A stretch of DNA of 64,000 nucleotides, from contig CAMCXS010000001.1 of the NCBI GenBank assembly GCA_945883495.1, positions 124,001 to 188,000 on the forward strand, in the 5' to 3' direction. The number at the start of each line of letters is the position of its first letter. Position 1 is the stretch's first letter. Shown here piece by piece: positions 1-8,224 of this stretch. The notes beneath the pieces were generated by a model, which made no database searches, was not told where the DNA came from, and was given only the letters and a program-made list of their open reading frames with translations. Position numbers and translations under genes: made by a program. This stretch comes from Akkermansia muciniphila. Lineage in GTDB: Bacteria > Verrucomicrobiota > Verrucomicrobiia > Verrucomicrobiales > DEV007.

Positions 1-608
1 CAAGCGCCGCGATATTGCTGCAAAAAGCCCTCCAACCACTCGATCGATTCCGTGTCCAGGTGGTTCGTCGGTTCGTCGAGCAAGAGCAGGTCCGGTTCCC
101 CGACGATGGCGCGGCAAAGGGCGACCCGGCGCTTTTCTCCCCCAGAAAGCCCGGCCACGGGTTTGTCCGCCGGAGGCGTGTTGAGCGCCTTCATGGTGGT
201 CTCGATCCGCGCATCAAGACTCCAGCCGTGCAAGGCTTCGATCCGGTTTTGCGCCTCAACGAGCCGGGCACCGGAGAGATCCCCGCTTTCGAATTGCTCA
301 ATCCAATCGAGGATGTGCCGGGCCCCGCCGCGCACATTTTCGAGCACGGTGGCGGAGTCATCGAGCTCAAAGTCCTGAGGCAAGTAGCCGATGATCACCC
401 CGCTCCGCAGGGAAACGGTTCCGCGATCGGGTTCCTCGATCCGCGCGAGGATTTTGAGGAAACTGGATTTGCCGCAGCCATTACGTCCGACAATTCCGAG
501 TTTGTCGCCCGCGTGGCAAGTGAGCGCCGCGCCGTCGAGCACGACATGACGGCTGTAGCGGAGGTGCAGGTCTTGGCAGGAGGCGAGAACTTCTCCGGGG
601 TCGGCCAT
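1..608 (-). CDS. ABC-F family ATP-binding protein, N-terminal part
   Basis: The gene enters from the left edge, so only about 202 N-terminal residues are visible; the ATG lies at 608-606. The visible part is one nucleotide-binding domain: Walker A GRNGCGKSS (residues 41-49), signature LSGGEKRR (154-161), and Walker B ending in LLLLDEPTNHLD (about 174-185). The DEPTNHLD form and the absence of membrane segments point to the soluble ABC-F family (Uup/EttA-like), which acts on ribosomes, rather than to a transporter. The second ATPase domain should lie outside the window. Which subfamily it belongs to cannot be told from this half. Confidence 0.85.
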   Translation of the reverse strand, partial: MADPGEVLASCQDLHLRYSRHVVLDGAALTCHAGDKLGIVGRNGCGKSSFLKILARIEEPDRGTVSLRSGVIIGYLPQDFELDDSATVLENVRGGARHILDWIEQFESGDLSGARLVEAQNRIEALHGWSLDARIETTMKALNTPPADKPVAGLSGGEKRRVALCRAIVGEPDLLLLDEPTNHLDTESIEWLEGFLQQYRGA

Positions 609-657
609 GTCTCGCTGGGGGCTTCAGGAACCTTACTCTCTCTACACACGAACCGAA

Positions 658-731
658 CGGAGCGGACGGGGCTCGAACCCGCGACCTCCAACGTGACAGG
701 CTGGCGCTCTAACCGACTGAGCTACCGCTCC
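658..731 (-). tRNA. tRNA-Asp (anticodon GTC)
   Basis: On the minus strand the sequence folds as a complete tRNA. The acceptor stem GGAGCGG pairs with CCGCTCC, the D-loop AGTCGGTTAGA and the T-loop GGTTCGAGCC are canonical, and the anticodon loop reads CTGTCAC, giving anticodon GTC at about 697-695. The discriminator base is G, as expected for tRNA-Asp. The 3' CCA is not encoded. It lies between the ABC-F gene and rplS, upstream of the former on the same strand. Confidence 0.96.
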
Positions 732-875
732 AATAAGCATCCGTTCAGATGCTCTCAAGTTCGGGCGGCGAGAGTATCCGCTTCCGCAACCGCACGCAAC
801 AAATTTATGCATTTTCTTTGCGTTCCTCCGGTCACCGGCTATTTATGACCCCCCGCCACTGAGGCGGCCCGAGTT

Positions 876-1352
876 ATGTCCTCCATTAGTCCCATCATCG
901 ACAAGATCGAACGTGAGCAGATGAAGTCCAACCTTCCCGAGTTTGGGCCGGGGGATTCCGTCAAGGTCCATACGCGGGTCGTCGAAGGCGGCAAGGAGCG
1001 GATCCAGATCTTCCAAGGTTTGGTGCTCGCCCGCCGTGGCACCGGCTTGAACCAAGCGTTCACCGTCCGCAAGATTTCCGATGGCGAAGGCGTCGAACGC
1101 GTCTTCCCGTTGCATTCCCCGAAAGTCGCCGAAATCGAAGTCGTCAGCCGTGGTGGCGTCCGCCGCGCCAAGCTGAACTACCTTCGAAGCCGCGTCGGGA
1201 AAGCCGCCAGCTCCGTCCGCCCCGCCAAGAGCGGTTGGAAGACCAAGGCCAAGCTGAAAATCGAAGAAGCCGCCGCCGAAGCCAAGGAAGCCTCCGGTTC
1301 CAAGCGCCAAGAGCGCCGCAAGGCCAAGCGCGAGGCTCAAGCCAAGGGCTGA
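876..1352 (+). CDS. rplS: 50S ribosomal protein L19
   Basis: This protein (158 aa) of the large ribosomal subunit sits at the 30S-50S interface. The start is characteristic of L19 ([17 protein letters not shown]), followed by [13 protein letters not shown], the [10 protein letters not shown] segment and the conserved C-terminal core ending near KLNYLRSR (about residue 107). About 45 extra residues rich in Lys, Ala and Glu follow, longer than the usual ~115 aa. It heads a cluster with rnhB and yraN, a common bacterial neighbourhood for rplS. Confidence 0.97.
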   Translation: MSSISPIIDKIEREQMKSNLPEFGPGDSVKVHTRVVEGGKERIQIFQGLVLARRGTGLNQAFTVRKISDGEGVERVFPLHSPKVAEIEVVSRGGVRRAKLNYLRSRVGKAASSVRPAKSGWKTKAKLKIEEAAAEAKEASGSKRQERRKAKREAQAKG

Positions 1353-1383
1353 TCTATCCCCTCACTCTCCGGCCTCGCGTCCC

Positions 1384-2013
1384 GTGCCCAGTCTCGTTTG
1401 GGAGAACAGACTTCGGGCACAGGGCCATGAGTATATCGCTGGAATCGATGAAGTCGGCCGCGGACCTTGGGCTGGCCCCTTGGTGGCGGCCGCTGTCGTT
1501 CTCCCCCCACGTTTCCGCCTCCGGGGGTTGGACGATTCCAAGAAACTCTCCCCAGAAGAGCGCGAACGCCTCTTCGACCGGTTGGTGAACCACCCGTCCG
1601 TGGTCTTTCATTGGGCGGTCGTTCCATCGGAAGAAATCGATGGATTGGGCCTCCAGCACGCGAATCACGCCGCGATGCGCCGCGCCTTCGAAGGACTTTC
1701 CATGAAAGCCAGCATCGCCCTCATCGACGGACGCCCCCTCCCCAATTTTCCGGTCCGTCATGAAGCAATTGTCCAAGGTGACTCCATCAGCCTTTCCATC
1801 GCCGCCGCCAGCGTGATCGCCAAAGTGCATCGCGACCGGCTCATGACGGAGTTTGCCGCAATCTTTCCGGAATACGGGTTTGAGAAACACAAGGGCTATG
1901 GCACCCGGTTTCACTCGCAGCAGCTTCGCCAACATGGACCTTGCCCGATTCATCGCCGCTCCTTTCGGCCCGTCGCTGAAATCGCCTTGTCGTTTGTGGC
2001 GGACCGCTCCTAA
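1384..2013 (+). CDS. rnhB: ribonuclease HII
   Basis: Cleaves the RNA strand of RNA-DNA hybrids and removes misincorporated ribonucleotides. The signature GIDEVGRGPWAGP begins at residue 20, with catalytic Asp22 and Glu23. A further acidic site lies in ALIDGRP, and AAASVIAKVHRDRLM carries the last Asp. The length, 209 aa, is normal. The start chosen is GTG at 1384, 31 bases after rplS. The 3' end overlaps the probable start of yraN. Confidence 0.95.
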   Translation: MPSLVWENRLRAQGHEYIAGIDEVGRGPWAGPLVAAAVVLPPRFRLRGLDDSKKLSPEERERLFDRLVNHPSVVFHWAVVPSEEIDGLGLQHANHAAMRRAFEGLSMKASIALIDGRPLPNFPVRHEAIVQGDSISLSIAAASVIAKVHRDRLMTEFAAIFPEYGFEKHKGYGTRFHSQQLRQHGPCPIHRRSFRPVAEIALSFVADRS

Positions 2014-2410
2014 TGGCGAGAGAGTCCGGATCAGCCCGATCGAGTTGGGGCAATTCGGGGAAGACATCGCTGCGGCGTGGCTGCGTAAGGCAGGATGCAA
2101 AGTGCTGCACCGGAACTACCGGGCCAAACGCGGAGGCGAAGTGGACATCGTCGCTCGGGAGCGCGCGGCCCTCGTTTTCGTGGAAGTGAAGACCCGGACC
2201 AGCGTGGCGTTCGGGAATCCGGCGGATGCCGTGGACGAGGAAAAACAAAAGCTAGTGATTCGCGGCGCTTTGGATTGGCTCCGAAAACTCGGTCACCCGG
2301 ATATCCTCTACCGCTTCGACATCGTTGAAGTCGTGGCTCTGGACGGTCAACCGCCCGCCGTCAACCACATCCCCAACGCCTTCACGACCGCGGACTATTA
2401 TTACTATTGA
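1934..2410 (+). CDS. YraN/UPF0102 family nuclease-fold protein
   Basis: The protein has the restriction-endonuclease-like fold of the YraN family: LGQFGEDIAAAWL, then RNYRAKRGGEVDIVARE with the Glu-Val-Asp motif, and FVEVKTRT with the Glu-x-Lys motif. This family commonly follows rnhB; its biological role is not settled. The start is uncertain. ATG 1934 gives 158 aa and overlaps rnhB by 80 bases in another frame; a TTG at 1994 would give a shorter protein closer to the family core. The C terminus ends in an odd run of four tyrosines just before thyA. Confidence 0.87.
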   Translation: MDLARFIAAPFGPSLKSPCRLWRTAPNGERVRISPIELGQFGEDIAAAWLRKAGCKVLHRNYRAKRGGEVDIVARERAALVFVEVKTRTSVAFGNPADAVDEEKQKLVIRGALDWLRKLGHPDILYRFDIVEVVALDGQPPAVNHIPNAFTTADYYYY

Positions 2411-2416
2411 TCGAGC

Positions 2417-3214
2417 ATGGAAGAATATCATCGACTGCTCCGCCTAGTCCTGGACCACGGCAAACCCGTAGCGGACCGCACGGGAACGGGAACGCTTTCC
2501 GTCTTTGGGGCACAGGCGCGCTTCGACTTGCGCGAGCGTTTTCCCTGCGTCACCACCAAAAAGCTGCACCTGCGCTCGATCATCCATGAGTTGCTCTGGT
2601 TCCTCAAGGGCGACACGAACATCGCCTACCTGCACGAACACGGGGTCACGATTTGGGACGAATGGGCCGACCAAAACGGCGACCTCGGTCCAGTTTACGG
2701 CAAACAATGGCGTCGCTGGGAAGGAGCTCCGGGCGCGGCGCCGATCGATCAAATCGCGCAAGTGATCGAGCAAATCCGAAATAATCCGCACAGTCGCCGC
2801 CTCATCGTGAGCGCTTGGAACCCGGTGGACGTCCCGCAAATGGCCTTGCCTCCGTGCCACAGCCTGTTTCAGTTTCACGTGCTCGACGGAGAACTCAGCT
2901 GCCAGCTCTACCAGCGCAGCGCGGACTTGTTCCTCGGCGTGCCGTTCAACATCGCATCGTACGCCCTGCTCACCCTAATGGTCGCCCAGGTTACCGGTCT
3001 GCGTCCCGGAGATTTCGTCCACACCTTCGGGGACTTGCACCTGTATCAAAACCACCTGGAGCAGGCTTGCCTTCAGCTCTCCCGGGATTGCCGACCGTTG
3101 CCTTTCATGCGTCTGAATCCGGCGGTGACCAAAATCGACGCCTTCACGTATGAAGACTTCACGCTCGAAGGCTACGATCCCCATCCGGCGATCCGCGCCC
3201 CAATCGCCGTCTGA
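2417..3214 (+). CDS. thyA: thymidylate synthase
   Basis: Methylates dUMP to dTMP using methylene-tetrahydrofolate, producing dihydrofolate. At 265 aa it has the normal length of the short ThyA form. The catalytic cysteine is Cys147 in [12 protein letters not shown]. Other landmarks are [12 protein letters not shown] (20-31), the dUMP-binding [18 protein letters not shown], and GDLHLYQNH. It starts 6 bases after yraN and is followed 11 bases later by dihydrofolate reductase, which regenerates the cofactor it oxidises, so the two are almost certainly co-transcribed. Confidence 0.98.
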   Translation: MEEYHRLLRLVLDHGKPVADRTGTGTLSVFGAQARFDLRERFPCVTTKKLHLRSIIHELLWFLKGDTNIAYLHEHGVTIWDEWADQNGDLGPVYGKQWRRWEGAPGAAPIDQIAQVIEQIRNNPHSRRLIVSAWNPVDVPQMALPPCHSLFQFHVLDGELSCQLYQRSADLFLGVPFNIASYALLTLMVAQVTGLRPGDFVHTFGDLHLYQNHLEQACLQLSRDCRPLPFMRLNPAVTKIDAFTYEDFTLEGYDPHPAIRAPIAV

Positions 3215-3225
3215 AACCAGCTTTC

Positions 3226-3705
3226 ATGAATCGCCCCTTCACCGTCGCCGTCGTCGCGATGTCGCCAAACCGGGTCATTGGGCGCGGAGGTCAGCTGCCG
3301 TGGCATTTACCGGGTGATCTCCGTTTTTTCCGGCGCGCCACGATTGGACAGGCGGTTTTGATGGGGCGTAAGACCTGGGAATCGATCGGCAAGGCGCTTC
3401 CGGGGCGTCGCAACATCGTGCTTTCGCGCTCAAATCTGGATTTGCCGGACGGGGTGGACCTGATTCACGCGCCGGAAGAGATCGCGGGATTGCGGATTTC
3501 GACGAAGCTTTGCGTGATCGGAGGCGCGGAGATCTACCGGTTGCTCCTGCCGGAGTGCGACGAACTATTGCTGACGTGGGTGAAACGGACCTACGAGGGA
3601 GACACGTTCTTTCCGGACTTTGAAGACCGCTTCGTATTGTCAGAAGTCCTGGAAGACGCAGAAGAGTTTGAGGTGAGGCGGTACAAATTAAGAAGATCGG
3701 AATGA
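3226..3705 (+). CDS. folA: dihydrofolate reductase
   Basis: Reduces dihydrofolate to tetrahydrofolate with NADPH. The 159 aa chain shows the family landmarks in order: NRVIGRGGQLPWHLPGDLRFFRR with the substrate-binding Asp, VLMGRKTWESIG, RNIVLSR, VIGGAEIYRL and DTFFPDF near the C terminus. It is the expected partner of the thyA gene 11 bases upstream and probably ends that operon. An imperfect hairpin without a T-run follows at about 3756-3790. Confidence 0.97.
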   Translation: MNRPFTVAVVAMSPNRVIGRGGQLPWHLPGDLRFFRRATIGQAVLMGRKTWESIGKALPGRRNIVLSRSNLDLPDGVDLIHAPEEIAGLRISTKLCVIGGAEIYRLLLPECDELLLTWVKRTYEGDTFFPDFEDRFVLSEVLEDAEEFEVRRYKLRRSE

Positions 3706-3822
3706 GGCTTTCCTGCAAGGCGCGATGCGGATTGCGTCTTGCTCGCGAATTTCTGAACGCTCCCCGCTTGACGACGGCAAACGGGGCGTTAGGTAGATAA
3801 CTGGCTTCTCCCTGCCACAGTC

Positions 3823-4269
3823 ATGGTTGCGCTAAAAACCCCCAGGGCCCCGCGCCCGTCTTGCGACCGATATGGTCATCCGGTTTGCGCCGATCCGAAT
3901 AACGGACAGTGCGAACAGTTGCGCAGTTACCTCGAATCTCACGAGACGGAAATCGCTGGACGATGGCGGGCGCTCTACCGTCAGCTCTACCACGATGGTG
4001 GGCACCACGTGACCGATGACTGCTTGGTGGATGCGGTCCAAGCGACATTGCGCGAACTGGAGCGTGTCGCTGGCAGCGCCCCCGAGCCAGAGCAACTGCT
4101 GGGCGACGAGAAGCGGAGGAACCTCCTTAAGCAGGTCTGCCTCACCGGCTTCGAGTGCCACAACCGGCTCATCCCCGAAGGTGCCTGGGGAGACCAACGA
4201 GTGTGCCAGGAAGTCCGCGAGCAACTTCGCCGTCGGCTTTTCTGCTTGGTCAAGGATCTGCTGAACTGA
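3823..4269 (+). CDS. hypothetical protein, 148 aa
   Basis: I do not recognise a family. The protein is soluble-looking, with no signal peptide or membrane segment. The N-terminal part has two cysteines and a histidine in CDRYGHPVC, followed by QCEQLRSYL; the remainder looks helical, with a charged segment around ELERVAGSAPEPEQLLGDE and a C-terminal EVREQLRRRLFCLVKDLL. It stands alone between folA and the TIM-barrel gene, with about 120 and 135 bases on either side. Codon usage resembles the neighbours and no competing long frame is more convincing. Confidence 0.6.
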   Translation: MVALKTPRAPRPSCDRYGHPVCADPNNGQCEQLRSYLESHETEIAGRWRALYRQLYHDGGHHVTDDCLVDAVQATLRELERVAGSAPEPEQLLGDEKRRNLLKQVCLTGFECHNRLIPEGAWGDQRVCQEVREQLRRRLFCLVKDLLN

Positions 4270-4404
4270 GCGGAATCCGAGCCGCACGCAGACAGATTCC
4301 TGACAAACCCACATCCCGCTTGCATTCCGTTCGCGTTCAAGCGAATAGTCTTCAACCGCGCCATCCGCGCCTGTTTTTCGCTTCAAAGCCCCCGATTTAT
4401 TGTC

Positions 4405-5436
4405 ATGCCTTCTTCGTCTTCGCCCCGCCTGGGCCGCCGCCGTTTTCTGCAACTGCTCCCGATCGCCACCGGCGCCGCCGTTGTGCGCGCCAAAGCCGAA
4501 ACGAGTGCGGCCTCACGATTCCCGATTTCCTTGGCGCAGTGGTCGCTGCATCGGGCGTTAAAGGGGGGGCAGCTCGATCCCTTGGATTGGCCGGCCTACA
4601 CCAAGAAGAAGTTTGGGCTCACCGCCCTGGAACACGTGAATCAGTTTTTCGCGCAGGGCGACCGAGCCAAGGACCGTTACGGCTTGCAGCCCAAGCCTCA
4701 GGATTACTTCGTTGAGTTGGCCAAGCGAATCACGGGCGAAGGAATGCGTAGCGTGCTCATCATGTGTGATGGGGTGGGCAATCTGGGAGATCCCGACCCT
4801 GCCCGCCGCACGGACGCAGTGGAAGGTCATTACGCTTGGCTCGACACCGCCCTGCTCCTTGGCTGCCACGCCATCCGCGTCAATGCGGGCTCCGATCCAA
4901 AGCTGATGCCCGAGGAGCAAGCCCGCCTGTGCGCCGATGGTCTGCGCCGGCTCTCGGAAGCAGCCGCTCCACGCGGATTGAAGGTCATCGTAGAGAATCA
5001 CGGAGGACTCTCCTCGGACGGCGCCTGGCTTGCCTCGGTGATGCGGATGGTGAACCTGGGGAACTGCGGCACCCTGCCGGACTTTGGGAACTTCTACCTT
5101 GTGAAGAATCGGGGCAATGCGGAGGATTACGAACGTCAAAAGCCCCTTTTCGTGGGCCGCAAAACCTCCGAGGACGAGAAAGGTCTGTTTTACGATCGCT
5201 ATCAGGGAGTCACGGATCTGATGCCCTTCGCCAAAGGCGTCAGCGCCAAGAGCCACGACTTCAACGACGCAGGAGATGAGATCCATACCGATTTCGCGCG
5301 AATGATGCAGATCGTGGCCGCATCCGGTTACTCAGGCCATGTCGGCATCGAATATGAAGGAGACTCGCTCTCCGAAGACGAGGGGATTCTTAAGACCAAA
5401 GCCCTCCTGGAGCGCGTCTTGGCCACTCTGGGTTGA
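4405..5436 (+). CDS. Tat-exported sugar isomerase/epimerase-like TIM-barrel protein
   Basis: The N terminus carries a twin-arginine signal (GRRRFLQLLPIATGAAVVRAKA, broken as RRRFLQ plus a hydrophobic stretch), so the protein is probably exported folded. The body resembles the xylose-isomerase-like TIM barrel: FPISLAQWSLHRA at the first strand, VIVENHGG with a metal-site Glu and His, and GHVGIEYEGDSLSEDEGI near the end with another metal-site Glu. Such exported members are abundant in PVC bacteria; substrates are mostly unknown. Length 343 aa. The following gene starts 48 bases downstream. Confidence 0.85.
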   Translation: MPSSSSPRLGRRRFLQLLPIATGAAVVRAKAETSAASRFPISLAQWSLHRALKGGQLDPLDWPAYTKKKFGLTALEHVNQFFAQGDRAKDRYGLQPKPQDYFVELAKRITGEGMRSVLIMCDGVGNLGDPDPARRTDAVEGHYAWLDTALLLGCHAIRVNAGSDPKLMPEEQARLCADGLRRLSEAAAPRGLKVIVENHGGLSSDGAWLASVMRMVNLGNCGTLPDFGNFYLVKNRGNAEDYERQKPLFVGRKTSEDEKGLFYDRYQGVTDLMPFAKGVSAKSHDFNDAGDEIHTDFARMMQIVAASGYSGHVGIEYEGDSLSEDEGILKTKALLERVLATLG

Positions 5437-5483
5437 ATCTTCGCTCCAGGTTTGCCGACCTATTCTCAAGCGCCCATGCAGCC

Positions 5484-6386
5484 ATGAACAAGAATGCGGT
5501 GATTGGAATCCTCGGCGGCGTGGTCGCCCTGGCGATCGCGGGGTTTGGCATCTCCGAGCACCTCGTGAACCAAGAGTTGCGCCGGAGCTTTGACAAGGAA
5601 CTGGCCAAGCTCGAAGACCAGGCATCGATCACCTATGACCGTTTCCACTACAGCCTGCTGACCCGGCAAGCTAAGGCCCGAGGCATCACCGCCACCACCG
5701 CCGACGGTACCCTGCGCCTTCTCATTGAGGAACTGACGGTGCATCGTTGGGAGCGGAATGAGGAACTCGACCTCCTCACTTCCCTCCGCTTGTCCGGTCG
5801 CGGCGTTCGCCTGCGTCAGAAGAAAGGCGACGACTACACCCCGTCCCTTTCCGGGCTCGGTTACAGTGATCCCAAACTGAGCTTTCTCGTGGATCATGCC
5901 TTCGACCCGGCCACCCAAACGCTGACTATTAGCGAGGCCAGCGTTGCGGGAGCGGAAATGGGCAGCCTTGATCTGAAGTCACAATTCAGCGGCTTACGGC
6001 AGCTCAACACCAAGGAGCTCACCGGCGGCAACCTCCTCCAAATCGCCGCCAGCATCGGAAACTTGCAATTCCACGGGGCCACCGTCGCCTACACCGACGA
6101 AGGCTTGACAGAGCGAATCCTGGCGCAGCGCGAGACCGAACAAAAGACGAGCCGTGAAAAGATCGTCGCCGGCGTGGCCAAGAGCATGCGCGAACAGCGG
6201 TTTTTCCGGTTTTCCGACGAAATGATCCAAGAAGTGTCCGCCTTCCTCCAAAAACCCGGTAAACTGCGGATCGAATCCACTCCTAGCCAACCCGTGGGTC
6301 GCGAACTGATCGGGATGACCTTGCTCTTCCGCGGCAATCTCCTCCAAGTCCTCGGCGTGACCATCCGCAACGGAGTCGCCGGCTGA
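5484..6386 (+). CDS. membrane-anchored periplasmic protein, unknown function
   Basis: ATG at 5484 gives 300 aa starting MNKNAVIGILGGVVALAIAG, a single N-terminal anchor or uncleaved signal. The rest is predicted to be periplasmic, with a helical DKELAKLEDQASITYDRF region followed by beta-rich sequence. The layout (anchor, then a beta-rich body lacking other membrane segments) recalls the DUF945/YdgA type, but I cannot confirm homology. An in-frame TTG at 5433 would overlap the preceding stop codon but adds only an unlikely N-terminal tail. It follows the TIM-barrel gene and may share its transcript. Confidence 0.7.
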   Translation: MNKNAVIGILGGVVALAIAGFGISEHLVNQELRRSFDKELAKLEDQASITYDRFHYSLLTRQAKARGITATTADGTLRLLIEELTVHRWERNEELDLLTSLRLSGRGVRLRQKKGDDYTPSLSGLGYSDPKLSFLVDHAFDPATQTLTISEASVAGAEMGSLDLKSQFSGLRQLNTKELTGGNLLQIAASIGNLQFHGATVAYTDEGLTERILAQRETEQKTSREKIVAGVAKSMREQRFFRFSDEMIQEVSAFLQKPGKLRIESTPSQPVGRELIGMTLLFRGNLLQVLGVTIRNGVAG

Positions 6387-6454
6387 CCCGCTCGATGAGG
6401 GAATCATCGCAGTTCCTGCGTTGCGGCCCGCGGGTTTGTTCGTAAAGAGAGAGC

Positions 6455-8224
6455 ATGGACCCCAGCCGCATCGCCTTTGGACTTTGGAACAGCGCCTCCG
6501 CCGCACCGGGGCGCGGTCAGCCAAGCCCCCATGAAGCCCTCGTCCGCGTCGCACTCGAAGGCGGCTTCCGTACCTTCATCACTTCGGACGCGATCGAAGC
6601 GGGGGCAGCCGATCGGGGGCTGGGCACCGCGCTGGCAGCCACCGGGTTGCGTCAGGAATGTTTCATCGCGGGCTGCATCGGCGCCCCAGCCCCTGGTCAC
6701 GGCGGTGATTACGGCGGAGCCGGAGCCGCTGGCGAGGGCCAGTCAGACGAGGAGATCAAACGATTTGTCCGAGAAGCGGCCATCGGAGTCCTGCAACGGA
6801 GTGAGGTCGGCCATCTTGACCTGCTTCTCTTTGAATCTCCCAGCCGCTGGGCGTTCCGTAGCGCCGCGCTGTGGGAGGCGATGAGCGAGCTCAAAACCGA
6901 GGGGCTGACCCGAGGTATCGGCATCGCGCCCGGCCCCTCCAACGGTTACGCTTTGGATCTGCTCCATTTTCTTGACCATTTCGGGGAAGGGATCGATTCC
7001 ACGATGATCGTCTTTAATCCGCTCGAGCCCTGGCCGGGCGAATTGATTTTCGCGGCGGCGAAAGCCAAGGGCGTTACGCTAATCGGGCGAGAAAGCGCCC
7101 CTCCACCGGGTCCGATGGCGCCTCGTGCCAATGAAGAACGCAGCGTTCGCATGGGACGAGTCTTTGAGCTGGCGACTCGTCACGGATTGGACGGCTGGCA
7201 ACTGCTGACCGCTTGGACCACCGCCCCCGAGCCGGCGATCTCCTACGCGCCTCGGCTCTTACCGTCGGCTACGCAGTCGTTGGAGGACGTCATTCGCGCG
7301 GCCGGTTCCGCACACACACACACCGATTCGGCCGAAGTCGCCTTCTCGGAACTCCGGCAAATCGGGGAAAACAAGGGCCGGGTTGCGCTCAAGGGCGGCA
7401 GCCAACAGTTTCAAGGCAAGCCACAGGCGGAACAATGGCCGCTCGACGTCGCGTTGCTCGAAACCGCGGCGCGGCATCAGCTCGTGCTGGACCGAGATTA
7501 CTTCTGCGCCCACGATCCTCGGGATCTTCGCGATTTCGGCATGCCGGTGCGTGGCGTCCCGCAGGCGATCGATCGCCGGCTTTTCATGCAATTGCAGGTG
7601 GTGACAGGCATTTCCAATCGCCAACAAGCGGTGAGCGATCTTCAGTCCGCCGATGCGGCCGCGGTGCTCTACGCGGACCTCAACGATCCGCGCGCGGTGG
7701 GCCTTTTGCTCTGGGACGAAGATCCGTTGCAGCTCAGCGCCAAAGCGGACGCCGTCCAGGCCCTCCCCTCCTTTGCGGCCGGACGGATTCGCCCTGAATT
7801 CACCATGCTGGCCCGCAGTTACGCCTTCGGCCGGGAAGACGATGTTAGATATTGGCTCACCCGCCGTCCCATCGAAGTCGCTACGTATCCGAATCGCCCA
7901 TGGGCCGTTTGGTATCCGTTGCGTCGCAAGCCGGGCTTTTACCGATTGCCCAAGGATGAACAAGCCGAGATGCTCCGGGAACACGGCATCATCGGGCACA
8001 ACTTCGGCGCGGCGGGCTACGCCACGGACATCCGGCTGGAGTGTTTCGGGATGGATCCCGCGGACAATGAGTTTGTCCTCGGCTTGCTCAGTGAACGGCT
8101 CGACTGGTTGTCCCGCTTGGTGAAGGAAATGCGCGCGACTCGCCAGACAGGAGAATTCATGGATCATCTGGGTCCGTTCTTCGTCGGACACACGATCTAT
8201 CAGAACGCTGGACCGCATGCTTGA
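6455..8224 (+). CDS. fusion of a degenerate aldo/keto-reductase-like domain and a chlorite-dismutase-family (ChdC-like) domain
   Basis: Residues 1 to about 300 follow the aldo/keto reductase layout (ALVRVALEGGFRTFI, LDLLLFESPS, AMSELKTEGLTRGIGIAPG), but FITSDAIEAG replaces the usual FDTA-YG, FIAGCIG replaces the usual Lys segment and FES replaces the His strand, so the Asp-Tyr-Lys-His tetrad seems lost. Residues about 371-585 match the chlorite dismutase/coproheme decarboxylase family: LLLWDEDPLQL, AVWYPLRRKPGFYRL (Tyr487), EMLREHGIIGHNF (His510, aligned with the proximal haem ligand) and LGPFFVG. In ChdC this family converts coproheme to haem b. ATG 6455 is preceded by AAAGAGAGAG. The gene overlaps the next by 8 bases. 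Confidence 0.82.
   Translation: MDPSRIAFGLWNSASAAPGRGQPSPHEALVRVALEGGFRTFITSDAIEAGAADRGLGTALAATGLRQECFIAGCIGAPAPGHGGDYGGAGAAGEGQSDEEIKRFVREAAIGVLQRSEVGHLDLLLFESPSRWAFRSAALWEAMSELKTEGLTRGIGIAPGPSNGYALDLLHFLDHFGEGIDSTMIVFNPLEPWPGELIFAAAKAKGVTLIGRESAPPPGPMAPRANEERSVRMGRVFELATRHGLDGWQLLTAWTTAPEPAISYAPRLLPSATQSLEDVIRAAGSAHTHTDSAEVAFSELRQIGENKGRVALKGGSQQFQGKPQAEQWPLDVALLETAARHQLVLDRDYFCAHDPRDLRDFGMPVRGVPQAIDRRLFMQLQVVTGISNRQQAVSDLQSADAAAVLYADLNDPRAVGLLLWDEDPLQLSAKADAVQALPSFAAGRIRPEFTMLARSYAFGREDDVRYWLTRRPIEVATYPNRPWAVWYPLRRKPGFYRLPKDEQAEMLREHGIIGHNFGAAGYATDIRLECFGMDPADNEFVLGLLSERLDWLSRLVKEMRATRQTGEFMDHLGPFFVGHTIYQNAGPHA

Noticed and set aside
3756-3790. Imperfect hairpin AACGCTCCCCG / CGGGGCGTT after folA.
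   Set aside because: One bulged base and no T-run follow it on the plus strand, so I do not call it a terminator.
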